Below are positions 1 to 6,683 of a stretch of 8,747 nt of DNA, piece after piece. The stretch comes from Bacillota bacterium. Lineage in GTDB: Bacteria > Bacillota > Clostridia > Peptostreptococcales > Anaerovoracaceae. The translations under genes and the position numbers were made by a program. The stretch lies in the NCBI GenBank assembly GCA_905372035.1, contig CAJPNN010000058.1, positions 1-8,747 on the forward strand. Reading direction: 5' to 3'. Position 1 is the stretch's first letter. Each line of letters starts with the position of its first letter. The notes under the pieces are model-generated. The model was not told the origin of the DNA. It made no database searches and saw nothing but the letters and a program-made list of their open reading frames with translations.

Positions 1-1
1 C

Positions 2-1519
2 GTGAATAATACTATATGTAACGCCACCAGAAACAGACAAAAATCAACATGTGAAATGGCGGCAAAAGTAGAATTGATGATCATAGTGGGTGATAAAAAC
101 AGTTCTAATACGAAAAAATTATATACTATATCAAAAAAAATAAATAAAAATACCATTTTTGTTGAAAATAAAAGCGATTTATCATTGAAAGATATAGAAA
201 AATATAATAGAATAGGAGTAGCAGCGGGAGCATCGACTCCTGAACGCATAATTAAGGAGGTTATTTCTACCATGAGTGAAGCTATCACTGAAAACACAGA
301 AAGAAACGAAATGCACGATTTGATGGATGAAATCGAGAAAGCATTAAGATTACCTAAGGCAGGTGAAATTGTAAACGGATCGGTTATCTTAGTAAACGAG
401 AGAGAGGTTGTCATTAATCTTGGTTGCAAGAAAGACGGTATCTTGCCTGCGTCCGAAGTGGCGTTAGAGGATGCTCAAGTCCTGACAGATTTGTTTAAGG
501 AAGGAGATGAAGTCCAGGCTAAGGTTATCAAAACTGATGACGGAGATGGAAACATTCTTCTTTCCAAGAGAAAGCTTGTAGTAAATGAGCATTGGGACGA
601 GATTACAGCAGCCTACGATGAAAAGACTTGCATTGAAGTTAAAGTTCAAAGAGAAGTCAAGGGTGGTGTTATCGCCGTTTATAAAGAAGTATCCGGGTTT
701 ATTCCTCTGTCACAGCTTTCAGATAAGTACGTTGAAAATGCAGACGACTTTATAGGTAAAACTTTAACTGTAAAGGTTACCCGTGTTGATCAGAGGAGAA
801 ATAAAGCGGTATTCTCACATAAAGCTTATTTGGCAGAAGAAAAAAATAAAAAACTCAAGGAAATTTGGAGTTCCTTGAATGTTGGAGATACAGTTAAAGG
901 AACTGTTATGAGATTCACTGAATATGGAGCATTCGTTGATATCGGCGGGATAGACGGTCTTCTTCATATATCGGAGATTTCCTGGGGTAAACTTAAACAT
1001 CCTCAGGAAGCTCTTAAAATCGGAGAAGAGATTAATATCAAAATCCTTTCAATGAATGAAGAAAAAGGTAAGATTTCTTTGGGACTCAAACAAAATAAAC
1101 CTGAACCTTGGTCAGTAATTGATGAAAATTATGAAGTGGGGCAGATCATAACAGGAACTGTAGTTCAAATAAAAGAATATGGTGCATTTATAGAACTTGA
1201 ACCCGGTCTTGACGGTCTTGTTCACATTTCTGAAATTAACCACAAAAGAGTCAATAATATTTCAGATGAGCTTTCGATAGGTCAAAGTGTTTCTGCTAAA
1301 ATACTTGAAATTGATAAAGAAAGAAAAAGAATCAGTCTGAGTATCAAAGATACATTAGACCTGCCCGGACGGGAAGATACTTATGAAATGGAAGCTCCTG
1401 TACCTGAAACCGATGTTGAACAGGAAGAAAGTGTAGAGGTTACGAAAGTTCCTGAAGCTGAAACTACAGAAAGTACGGAGGTTCCTGATGAAAAACAAAC
1501 TCCGTCCGAAGAAGAGTAA
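2..1519 (+). CDS. ispH-rpsA: IspH-ribosomal protein S1 fusion (4-hydroxy-3-methylbut-2-enyl diphosphate reductase / S1 RNA-binding protein), 5' partial
   Basis: The gene runs off the left edge; the first GTG is an internal valine codon, not a start. Visible residues 1-90 are the C-terminal end of IspH, the iron-sulfur enzyme that makes IPP and DMAPP in the last MEP-pathway step. They carry the TICNAT motif (Cys6 is the third [4Fe-4S] ligand of the family, with Thr9), the SSNT substrate loop (34-37) and AGASTP (75-80). A short linker leads to four S1 OB-fold repeats at about 120-192, 208-277, 294-364 and 378-450. Repeats 3 and 4 are canonical (YGAFVDIGGIDGLLHIS and YGAFIELEPGLDGLVHIS); repeats 1 and 2 are more divergent. 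The last ~50 residues are an acidic, Pro/Glu/Thr-rich tail, probably disordered. E. coli S1 has six repeats; four is usual for Firmicutes forms. The fusion is known in Clostridia, so it is not a frameshift artefact. The S1 part probably binds mRNA or ribosomes; whether it is a true ribosomal protein here is inference. Confidence 0.95.
   Translation: MNNTICNATRNRQKSTCEMAAKVELMIIVGDKNSSNTKKLYTISKKINKNTIFVENKSDLSLKDIEKYNRIGVAAGASTPERIIKEVISTMSEAITENTERNEMHDLMDEIEKALRLPKAGEIVNGSVILVNEREVVINLGCKKDGILPASEVALEDAQVLTDLFKEGDEVQAKVIKTDDGDGNILLSKRKLVVNEHWDEITAAYDEKTCIEVKVQREVKGGVIAVYKEVSGFIPLSQLSDKYVENADDFIGKTLTVKVTRVDQRRNKAVFSHKAYLAEEKNKKLKEIWSSLNVGDTVKGTVMRFTEYGAFVDIGGIDGLLHISEISWGKLKHPQEALKIGEEINIKILSMNEEKGKISLGLKQNKPEPWSVIDENYEVGQIITGTVVQIKEYGAFIELEPGLDGLVHISEINHKRVNNISDELSIGQSVSAKILEIDKERKRISLSIKDTLDLPGREDTYEMEAPVPETDVEQEESVEVTKVPEAETTESTEVPDEKQTPSEEE
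254..274 (+). promoter_or_regulatory. Candidate internal ribosome binding site and in-frame ATG at the IspH/S1 junction
   Basis: AAGGAGG at 254-260 is followed 11 bases later by ATG at 272-274, in the same frame as the fusion. Initiation here would give a free S1-domain protein of 415 residues starting MSEAITEN, exactly where the IspH fold ends. The spacing is a little longer than ideal. The purine run also encodes Lys-Glu-Val-Ile of IspH, so it may be a codon coincidence: the same peptide in ruvX (near 5118) also produces a Shine-Dalgarno-like run. Confidence 0.4.
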
Positions 1520-1541
1520 AAAAATATAATATATCGTATGC

Positions 1542-1572
1542 TTAACAGCAAATCGAATTATCATTTTATAAC
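1542..1572 (+). promoter_or_regulatory. Weak candidate promoter for alaS
   Basis: TTAACA at 1542-1547 could be a -35 element, with TATAAC at 1567-1572 as -10. The 19-base spacer is longer than optimal; TTATAA at 1566-1571 would give 18. In such AT-rich DNA this is weak support. The gap holds no T-box leader: it is only 115 bases long and I see no AGGGTGG-type T-box sequence, although Firmicutes alaS genes often have one. Confidence 0.25.
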
Positions 1573-1577
1573 TTATA

Positions 1578-1605
1578 AAGGCTGCACTGTTTCAGGTGCA
1601 GCCTT
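1578..1605 (+). terminator. Stem-loop between ispH-rpsA and alaS (possible weak terminator or leader hairpin)
   Basis: A perfect 10-bp GC-rich stem is formed by AAGGCTGCAC (1578-1587) and GTGCAGCCTT (1596-1605), with the 8-base loop TGTTTCAG. The stem is terminator-like, but the following bases (ATAACATA) are not a T-tract, so termination would be inefficient. It lies 58 bases after the rpsA stop and 14 bases before the alaS Shine-Dalgarno. It could attenuate readthrough into alaS, stabilise an mRNA end, or mark a processing site. Confidence 0.45.
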
Positions 1606-1634
1606 ATAACATATAAACTGGGAGGATATAATAG

Positions 1635-4256
1635 ATGAAAAAAATAGGTTTAAATCAATTAAGGAACATGTTTCAAGATTTTTATAAAAGCAAAGATCAT
1701 TATCCGAGAAAAAGCTTTTCTCTTGTTCCTGAAAATGACAAAAGCCTTTTAATAATAAATTCCGGTATGGCACCGTTAAAACCATATTTTGCAGGTTTGG
1801 AAACACCTCCAAGCAAACGTATGACTACATGTCAAAAATGTATACGAACAGGTGATATAGATAATGTAGGTCACACATCAAGACACGGTACTTTTTTTGA
1901 AATGCTTGGAAGTTTTTCTTTTGGAGACTATTTTAAAAAGGAATCTTTAACTTGGGGATGGGAATTTATTACAAGCGTGCTGAAAATGCCCACTGATAAG
2001 CTTTGGGCAACAGTATATGAAGAGGATGATCAGGCATATGAAATCTGGAAAGAAATAGGTATGCCGGAAGATAGAATCGTCCGTTTGGGAAAAGATGACA
2101 ACTTTTGGGAAATAGGTCTCGGTCCATGCGGTCCTTGTTCCGAAATATATTTCGACCGTGGTGAGAAGTACGGTTGTGGCTCCGATGACTGTAAACCGGG
2201 CTGCGAATGTGACAGATATGTGGAATTCTGGAATCATGTATTTACGCAGTTCAACAAAGGTGAAGACGGCTCATATACACCTTTAGCTCATCCAAATATA
2301 GATACGGGAATGGGTTTGGAAAGACTTGCGTGCATTATGCAGGACGTCGATTCCATATTTGCAGTCGACACTATAAAATTCATACTTGATAAGGTTGTTG
2401 ACATATGTAAAGTTTCATATTCAAACGGTGAAAAAACAACCGATATATCTTTAAGAATAATAACCGATCATATTCGTTCCGTTACATTTATGATTGCAGA
2501 CGGTATAATTCCAAGTAATGAAGGCAGAGGCTACGTCCTTAGGAGACTGCTTAGAAGAGCCGCACGTCACGGAAGAATTTTGGGTATCAAAAAAGCATTT
2601 TTAGCTGATTTATCCGACTATGTAATCGAAATCTCAGGTGAAGCATATCCTGAATTAATAAGTAAAAAAGATTATATAAAAAAGATACTGAGAATCGAAG
2701 AAGATAAATTTGAAACTACTATAGATCAGGGAACTGAGATTTTAAATAACGAGATTGGATTTTTAGCTGAAAACAATTCTTTCATGCTGTCAGGAGACAT
2801 CGCATTTAAGCTCTATGATACATATGGTTTTCCTATAGAACTGACAAAGGAAATCTCAGAAGAAAAAGGTTATTCCGTTGATGAGGCAGGCTTTAAAGAA
2901 TTGATGGAAAAGCAAAAAGAAACGGCAAGGTCTGCAAGAAAATCAGATGAAGACGAAGGATGGAAAGATGAAGCCGGTCTTTATATCTCCTATCCCGAAA
3001 CAGTGTTCTCCGGATACAAAAACAACTCCGATATTGGGAAAGTTATAGGTATTTTTGCTGAAGGAGCGGAAGTCTGTTCCGCTTCTGAGGGACAGACATG
3101 CAAAATTATTTTAGATAAAACACCGTTCTATGCGGAAAGCGGAGGACAAATATTCGATACGGGATATATAACAACGGAAAATGCAAAAGTTTTCGTATTT
3201 TCCGTTCAAAAAACAAAACACAATGTTTTTCTACATTCATGTAAGGTGATTTCAGGTGTTATTGAAAAAGAAGATAATGTGAGTATGCAAATCGATATAC
3301 ACAATAGAAATAATACCGCAAGAAATCACACAGCAACACACATTCTTCATAAAGCTCTTAGGGATGTTTTAGGAGAACATGTCGAACAAGCGGGTTCATC
3401 GGTCAACTATAAGGCTTTAAGATTTGATTTTACACATTTTGAACCTCTCACTACCGATCAGCTCATAGAGGTAGAGAAAAAAGTCAATTCAATAATAAAT
3501 GATTTTTTACCTGTTTATACACGAGTTATGTCTATAGATGAAGCCCGTAAAACAGGTGCTGCCGCTCTATTCGGTGAAAAGTACGGTGATAAAGTAAGAG
3601 TTGTAAATGTAGGTGAATACAGCATAGAACTTTGCGGAGGCACTCATGTATCAAATTCAGGAGAAATCGGAGCATTTCATATAACTTCCGAGAACGGTAT
3701 TGCAGCAGGGATCAGAAGAATAGAAGCCATAACCGGAGCAGGTATATATAATAAGTTAGTAGAAGACGTTCACCTTATAAGTGATGCTTCTTCAAGTCTT
3801 AAAACTGTACCGGGAACTTTAAATTCAAAGATTTATTCTCTTATAGAAGAAAATAAAAACTTAAAAAAAGAACTTGACTCGTTGAAAAAAGATGCAATAA
3901 GCAACGATCTTGAAAACATGTTGTCTTCCGTCGAGACAATAAAAAATATTAAAATTCTGTTGAAAGAATTTAAAGATTTAGAAATAAATGATCTTAGATC
4001 CGTTTCGGACAAAATAAAGGAAACCGAAAAAAATATAATAATGGTTTTTGCATGTGTAAATAATGATAAAGTAACACTTCTTGTATCTATAACGGATGAT
4101 TTAACGGAAAAAGGCTATCATGCAGGAAAAATGATAAAAGAAATTGCCCGGGCATGCGGTGGCGGAGGCGGAGGTAAAGCCGATATGGCACAAGCGGGAG
4201 GCAAAGATCCTTCTAAAATAACTGATGCTTTTGATATTGCCAGAAGTTTGATTTAA
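1635..4256 (+). CDS. alaS: Alanyl-tRNA synthetase
   Basis: This cytoplasmic class II enzyme charges tRNA-Ala and clears mischarged Ser/Gly-tRNA-Ala. At 873 residues it is full length (E. coli has 876). The catalytic domain includes INSGMAPLKPYFAG (41-54), the motif 2 region with RHGTFFEMLGSFSFGDYF (83-100), and motif 3 with NIDTGMGLERL (221-231). The RGYVLRRLLRRAARHGR helix (298-314) is conserved tRNA-contact sequence. The editing domain has both zinc-binding pairs, HTATH (His565, His569) and CGGTH (Cys667, His671). A coiled-coil-like stretch at about 730-760 precedes the C-Ala domain, which has the glycine run and GGKADMAQAGG (842-856). A Cys-rich insertion (Cys181, 186, 190, 192) before RYVEFWN is common in clostridial AlaRS. 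The ATG at 1635 has GGGAGG at 1620-1625 with 9-base spacing. Nothing suggests damage or transfer. Confidence 0.98.
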   Translation: MKKIGLNQLRNMFQDFYKSKDHYPRKSFSLVPENDKSLLIINSGMAPLKPYFAGLETPPSKRMTTCQKCIRTGDIDNVGHTSRHGTFFEMLGSFSFGDYFKKESLTWGWEFITSVLKMPTDKLWATVYEEDDQAYEIWKEIGMPEDRIVRLGKDDNFWEIGLGPCGPCSEIYFDRGEKYGCGSDDCKPGCECDRYVEFWNHVFTQFNKGEDGSYTPLAHPNIDTGMGLERLACIMQDVDSIFAVDTIKFILDKVVDICKVSYSNGEKTTDISLRIITDHIRSVTFMIADGIIPSNEGRGYVLRRLLRRAARHGRILGIKKAFLADLSDYVIEISGEAYPELISKKDYIKKILRIEEDKFETTIDQGTEILNNEIGFLAENNSFMLSGDIAFKLYDTYGFPIELTKEISEEKGYSVDEAGFKELMEKQKETARSARKSDEDEGWKDEAGLYISYPETVFSGYKNNSDIGKVIGIFAEGAEVCSASEGQTCKIILDKTPFYAESGGQIFDTGYITTENAKVFVFSVQKTKHNVFLHSCKVISGVIEKEDNVSMQIDIHNRNNTARNHTATHILHKALRDVLGEHVEQAGSSVNYKALRFDFTHFEPLTTDQLIEVEKKVNSIINDFLPVYTRVMSIDEARKTGAAALFGEKYGDKVRVVNVGEYSIELCGGTHVSNSGEIGAFHITSENGIAAGIRRIEAITGAGIYNKLVEDVHLISDASSSLKTVPGTLNSKIYSLIEENKNLKKELDSLKKDAISNDLENMLSSVETIKNIKILLKEFKDLEINDLRSVSDKIKETEKNIIMVFACVNNDKVTLLVSITDDLTEKGYHAGKMIKEIARACGGGGGGKADMAQAGGKDPSKITDAFDIARSLI

Positions 4257-4287
4257 AGAAAGTTTAAAAGTATTACAAATATATTAA

Positions 4288-4329
4288 ATATCAAATTATT
4301 CCTTGAGTAAATTAATTGCAATTTGATAT
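4288..4329. repeat. 10-bp perfect inverted repeat embracing the ireB promoter
   Basis: ATATCAAATT (4288-4297) and AATTTGATAT (4320-4329) are perfect inverted copies separated by 22 bases. Centre-to-centre distance is 32 bp, about three helical turns, so two dimers could bind the same face. The left arm lies upstream of the -35 and the right arm overlaps the extended -10. No T-tract follows, so it is not a terminator. An operator is possible, but chance in AT-rich DNA is not excluded. Confidence 0.4.
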
Positions 4330-4332
4330 AAT
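4303..4332 (+). promoter_or_regulatory. Sigma-A-type promoter for ireB
   Basis: TTGAGT at 4303-4308 (-35) and a perfect TATAAT at 4327-4332 (-10) are 18 bases apart. A TG dinucleotide one base upstream (4324-4325) makes an extended -10. Transcription would begin near 4339, leaving a leader of about 24 bases that is mostly the Shine-Dalgarno. This is the best-looking promoter in the window and makes ireB at least partly independent of alaS. Confidence 0.7.
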
Positions 4333-4362
4333 TGCCTTGTTAGGGAAGGAAGGTGAGTTGTT

Positions 4363-4611
4363 ATGGACAGGAATACCATCTTATTTAACAGTTCTGATAA
4401 ACATGAACAAAAAACCACTGAAGAAGTTCTTAAAACTGTTTATTCTGCACTGGAAGAAAAAGGTTATAATGCGATAGACCAAATGGTAGGTTATATTCTG
4501 TCAGGTGATCCCTCGTATATAACCGGTCACAACAATGCCAGAAATCTCATAAGGCATATTGAAAGAGATGATTTGGTCGAAGAACTTTTGAGAAATTTTT
4601 TAAGCAAATAA
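4363..4611 (+). CDS. ireB: IreB family regulatory phosphoprotein (UPF0297, YrzL-like)
   Basis: An 82-residue soluble protein with the hallmarks of the family: LEEKGYNAIDQMVGYILSGDPSYITGHNNARNLIRHIERDDLVEELLRNFL (about 31-80), including the conserved GDP, NNAR and ERD(D/E)(L/I)VEEL segments. In Enterococcus faecalis, IreB is a dimer phosphorylated on N-terminal threonines by the PASTA kinase IreK and is a negative regulator of cephalosporin resistance; in other Firmicutes its role is little known. The alaS-ireB-ruvX order is conserved in Firmicutes and supports the call. The ATG at 4363 follows AAGGTGA (4350-4356) with 6-base spacing. The gene has its own promoter and terminator. The N-terminus retains one early threonine (Thr5); Thr18 and Thr19 lie further in. 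Confidence 0.95.
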   Translation: MDRNTILFNSSDKHEQKTTEEVLKTVYSALEEKGYNAIDQMVGYILSGDPSYITGHNNARNLIRHIERDDLVEELLRNFLSK

Positions 4612-4617
4612 TATAGT

Positions 4618-4650
4618 TAGCAGGTATGTGTTTCGTGCCTGCTATTTTTT
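4618..4650 (+). terminator. Rho-independent terminator after ireB
   Basis: TAGCAGGTA (4618-4626) pairs with TGCCTGCTA (4636-4644): nine pairs including one G-U, around a 9-base loop. Six T residues follow directly (4645-4650). It begins 6 bases after the ireB stop. This is a classic intrinsic terminator and should separate ireB from ruvX, at least partly. Confidence 0.85.
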
Positions 4651-4672
4651 AATGTCTATATAAAGTTAAATA

Positions 4673-4701
4673 TTAATCCATATGAAGTTAAAGCATAGAA
4701 T
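4673..4701 (+). promoter_or_regulatory. Weak candidate promoter for ruvX-GH18
   Basis: A terminator lies upstream, so ruvX likely needs a promoter in 4651-4757. The best pair I can see is TTAATC (4673-4678) and TAGAAT (4696-4701), 17 bases apart. The -35 match is poor. Two copies of AAGTTAAA (4663-4670 and 4685-4692), 22 bp apart, flank or overlap this site. Confidence 0.25.
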
Positions 4702-4757
4702 CGTCAATGCTCTCATCGTTATTTATACCGCCTTTAGCCGGTGAAATGGAGATTATC

Positions 4758-5195
4758 ATGAAAATACTATCACTTGATGTAGGGGATAAAACTATAGGAA
4801 TAGCTGCTTCCGATCCGCTGGAAATGATTGCGACAGGTATCATGACTCTTGAACGGACAAACATAAAAAAAGATTGTGACAAGATAATTGATATTGTATT
4901 AAGAAATGAATGTAAAAGAATTGTAATAGGGCTTCCAAAAATGTTAGACGGATCTGAAAGCCTGCAAACTGAAAAAGTCAAATCATTTAAAGAAAAACTT
5001 GAAAATAAAATAAAAGCACAAAAAGTTGATGCCGATATTGTTTTTTTTGATGAACGATTTACAACAAAAATAGCAGAGCAGGTTCTAATCTCTGCAGATA
5101 TAAGCAGAAAAAAAAGAAAGGAGGTGATTGACAAACAAGCTGCAGTTATAATTTTACAAGGATATTTGGAGGAAAAGAGGGGAAAGGATATTTAA
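4758..5195 (+). CDS. ruvX: RuvX/YqgF family putative pre-16S rRNA nuclease
   Basis: A 145-residue cytoplasmic RNase H-fold protein. The family member YqgF in E. coli matures the 5' end of 16S rRNA; the older label is putative Holliday junction resolvase (RuvX/YrrK). Visible motifs are LDVGDKTIGIAASDP near the N-terminus (Asp7 is the first catalytic acid), RIVIGLPKMLDGSES (about 55-69), FFDERFTT (about 97-104) with the conserved Glu, and IDKQAAVIILQGYLE (about 124-138) with the last catalytic Asp. The length matches the family (about 135-150). I chose ATG 4758 because MKILSLD is the usual family start and GGAG (4748-4751) is 6 bases upstream; an in-frame ATG at 4746 and a longer frame from 4707 would add residues with no family similarity. 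The stop codon abuts the next ATG with no gap, implying cotranscription. Confidence 0.93.
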   Translation: MKILSLDVGDKTIGIAASDPLEMIATGIMTLERTNIKKDCDKIIDIVLRNECKRIVIGLPKMLDGSESLQTEKVKSFKEKLENKIKAQKVDADIVFFDERFTTKIAEQVLISADISRKKRKEVIDKQAAVIILQGYLEEKRGKDI

Positions 5196-6641
5196 ATGAA
5201 AAGGATGATATTTACTATAAAAAAAATATGTAAACTAAACTGTTTTTTAATATTTATCTTATTAATAGGCAGTATTATATTTGTACCGGAAAATACTTAT
5301 GCAAATACAGATTCAGAAAAATATTACAATATGCATCTGGAAAATAAATTTAAAAAGGGAGCGTATTTCAGTCAAGTATTCGACAAACCTATAGATCAAG
5401 TGACAGATTTTAAAGATTTGGATTTTATCATATATGCATTTGCAGAACCTACCGACACGGGATATATAAACCCTTTAAAAAAAGAAAACCAGGCAAAAGA
5501 CCTTATAACCAAAGCTCATGCCAACGGAGTTGCTTGCTTCATAAGTTTCGGAGGCAAATATTCATATTATGACTTTTGTGAAATAGGGAAAGATGAAAAT
5601 AAAACAAATTTTTTCACTGAAAATGTTGTAGATTTATGCAAAAAATATGGTTTTGACGGCGTTGATATAGATTGGGAATCTCCCATACCGTCAGATACCG
5701 AAGCTTGCAATAGGTTATTTAAAAGTTTAAGCACTGCATGTAAAGAAAACAAGCTTTACTTCACTGCAGCTCTTCCCGGCACATACAGCCCTACGGAAGC
5801 CGTTGCAGAACTCGCCGGAGGTTTCAGTGATCAGGCTTTATCACGGCTTGATTGGGTGCATCTTATGACATACAGTATGGAAAAACTCAACAGTCCTTTG
5901 GAATTTAGTGAAAACTCAATCAACTACTGGAACAAAGTGCGAAAAATCCCCAAGAATAAAATTATCTTAGGTGTTCCTTTTATGGCAATGCCCAGTTACA
6001 AAAATTATGATTGGATAGTTGCACAAGATATAAAATATGCACTTTTAAACAAGGCTCCCGGAACAAAAGATTATCCTTTAGAATCTAATTATGACGGATA
6101 TAATCGAATATATGAAAAAACAAAGATAGCACTTAGGGATGCCGGAGGTATCTTCAGCTGGACAATAAATATGGACAGCCAAACTAAATATAACCTTACA
6201 AAAAGAATAGGTGACACGGTAAGAGATGCTCAAAAAATCGGCTTGAACAGATTTACAAAACAAATAAGCATATTTTTAGATAACAACTTGTTAAACTATA
6301 ATATAAATACCGGTTATCCATATTATGATGCAAACAACAGAACGCTTGTGCCTATCAGGGCTACCGCCGAAGCTGCGGGATTAAAAGTAACATGGAATCA
6401 AGAAACATTTACTGCTACGGCTGAAAAAAACGGAACACTTATAAAAATACCTTTGAACAAAAATCAAATCACAATAAATGGAGAAACCAAAACCATAGAT
6501 ACAAACGCTGTCAGTTACAACGGCAGAATCTATATTCCAATAAGAGCTGCTTTTGAGGGGCTCGGATATAAAAACATCACATGGAACAGAATATCAAATA
6601 CTATATATGTTGATAACGATATGACGGGAGAGAGCAAATAA
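5196..6641 (+). CDS. Secreted glycoside hydrolase family 18 protein with C-terminal copper-amine-oxidase-like stalk domain
   Basis: A 481-residue exported protein. A signal peptide spans residues 1-36 (basic start, hydrophobic core about 16-30, likely cut after TYA36). The GH18 TIM barrel (about 53-345) shows SFGG (117-120), the complete catalytic motif DGVDIDWE (Asp154, Asp157, Asp159, acid/base Glu161), LMTYSM (223-228) and GGIFSWTINMD (317-327). GH18 enzymes cleave beta-1,4 bonds next to N-acetylglucosamine using the substrate acetamido group. Chitin, chitin oligomers or peptidoglycan are possible substrates and cannot be separated here. Residues about 356-472 form a copper amine oxidase N-terminal-like (stalk) domain with two half-repeats (RTLVPIRATAEAAG and RIYIPIRAAFEGLG), common in secreted clostridial proteins and thought to serve surface attachment. 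The ATG follows the ruvX stop directly; AAAGGA (5183-5188) is 7 bases upstream. An ATG at residue 4 is an alternative start. Confidence 0.92.
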   Translation: MKRMIFTIKKICKLNCFLIFILLIGSIIFVPENTYANTDSEKYYNMHLENKFKKGAYFSQVFDKPIDQVTDFKDLDFIIYAFAEPTDTGYINPLKKENQAKDLITKAHANGVACFISFGGKYSYYDFCEIGKDENKTNFFTENVVDLCKKYGFDGVDIDWESPIPSDTEACNRLFKSLSTACKENKLYFTAALPGTYSPTEAVAELAGGFSDQALSRLDWVHLMTYSMEKLNSPLEFSENSINYWNKVRKIPKNKIILGVPFMAMPSYKNYDWIVAQDIKYALLNKAPGTKDYPLESNYDGYNRIYEKTKIALRDAGGIFSWTINMDSQTKYNLTKRIGDTVRDAQKIGLNRFTKQISIFLDNNLLNYNINTGYPYYDANNRTLVPIRATAEAAGLKVTWNQETFTATAEKNGTLIKIPLNKNQITINGETKTIDTNAVSYNGRIYIPIRAAFEGLGYKNITWNRISNTIYVDNDMTGESK

Positions 6642-6683
6642 ACAACACAAAAAATATATGTGTTTATATCTACTTTTTAAAGA

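Noticed and set aside
2..4. GTG as a true start of the first gene
   Set aside because: The following residues are the internal IspH TIC-AT-RQ motif, which lies deep in that enzyme; the gene simply continues beyond the window edge.
1520..1634. T-box riboswitch upstream of alaS
   Set aside because: The gap is far too short, and there is no AGGGTGG-type T-box sequence or antiterminator/terminator pair.
1947..2237. 96-codon minus-strand open frame within alaS
   Set aside because: It overlaps the conserved AlaRS catalytic domain and its composition follows from the opposite-strand codons.
4707..4757. Longer N-terminus for RuvX (starts at 4707 or 4746)
   Set aside because: The added residues have no counterpart in the family, and the better-placed Shine-Dalgarno GGAG serves the ATG at 4758.
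5117..5128. Near-perfect Shine-Dalgarno AAAGGAGGTGAT inside ruvX
   Set aside because: No ATG or GTG follows at a usable distance; the TTG at 5128 is too close and opens only a 7-codon frame. The run encodes the conserved Lys-Glu-Val-Ile-Asp of RuvX, so codon use explains it, apart from possible ribosome pausing.
4688..5134. 148-codon open frame on the minus strand opposite ruvX
   Set aside because: It lies antisense to a clearly conserved gene, has a low-complexity Ser/Ile/Phe-rich translation typical of reverse-strand shadows, and I see no supporting Shine-Dalgarno.
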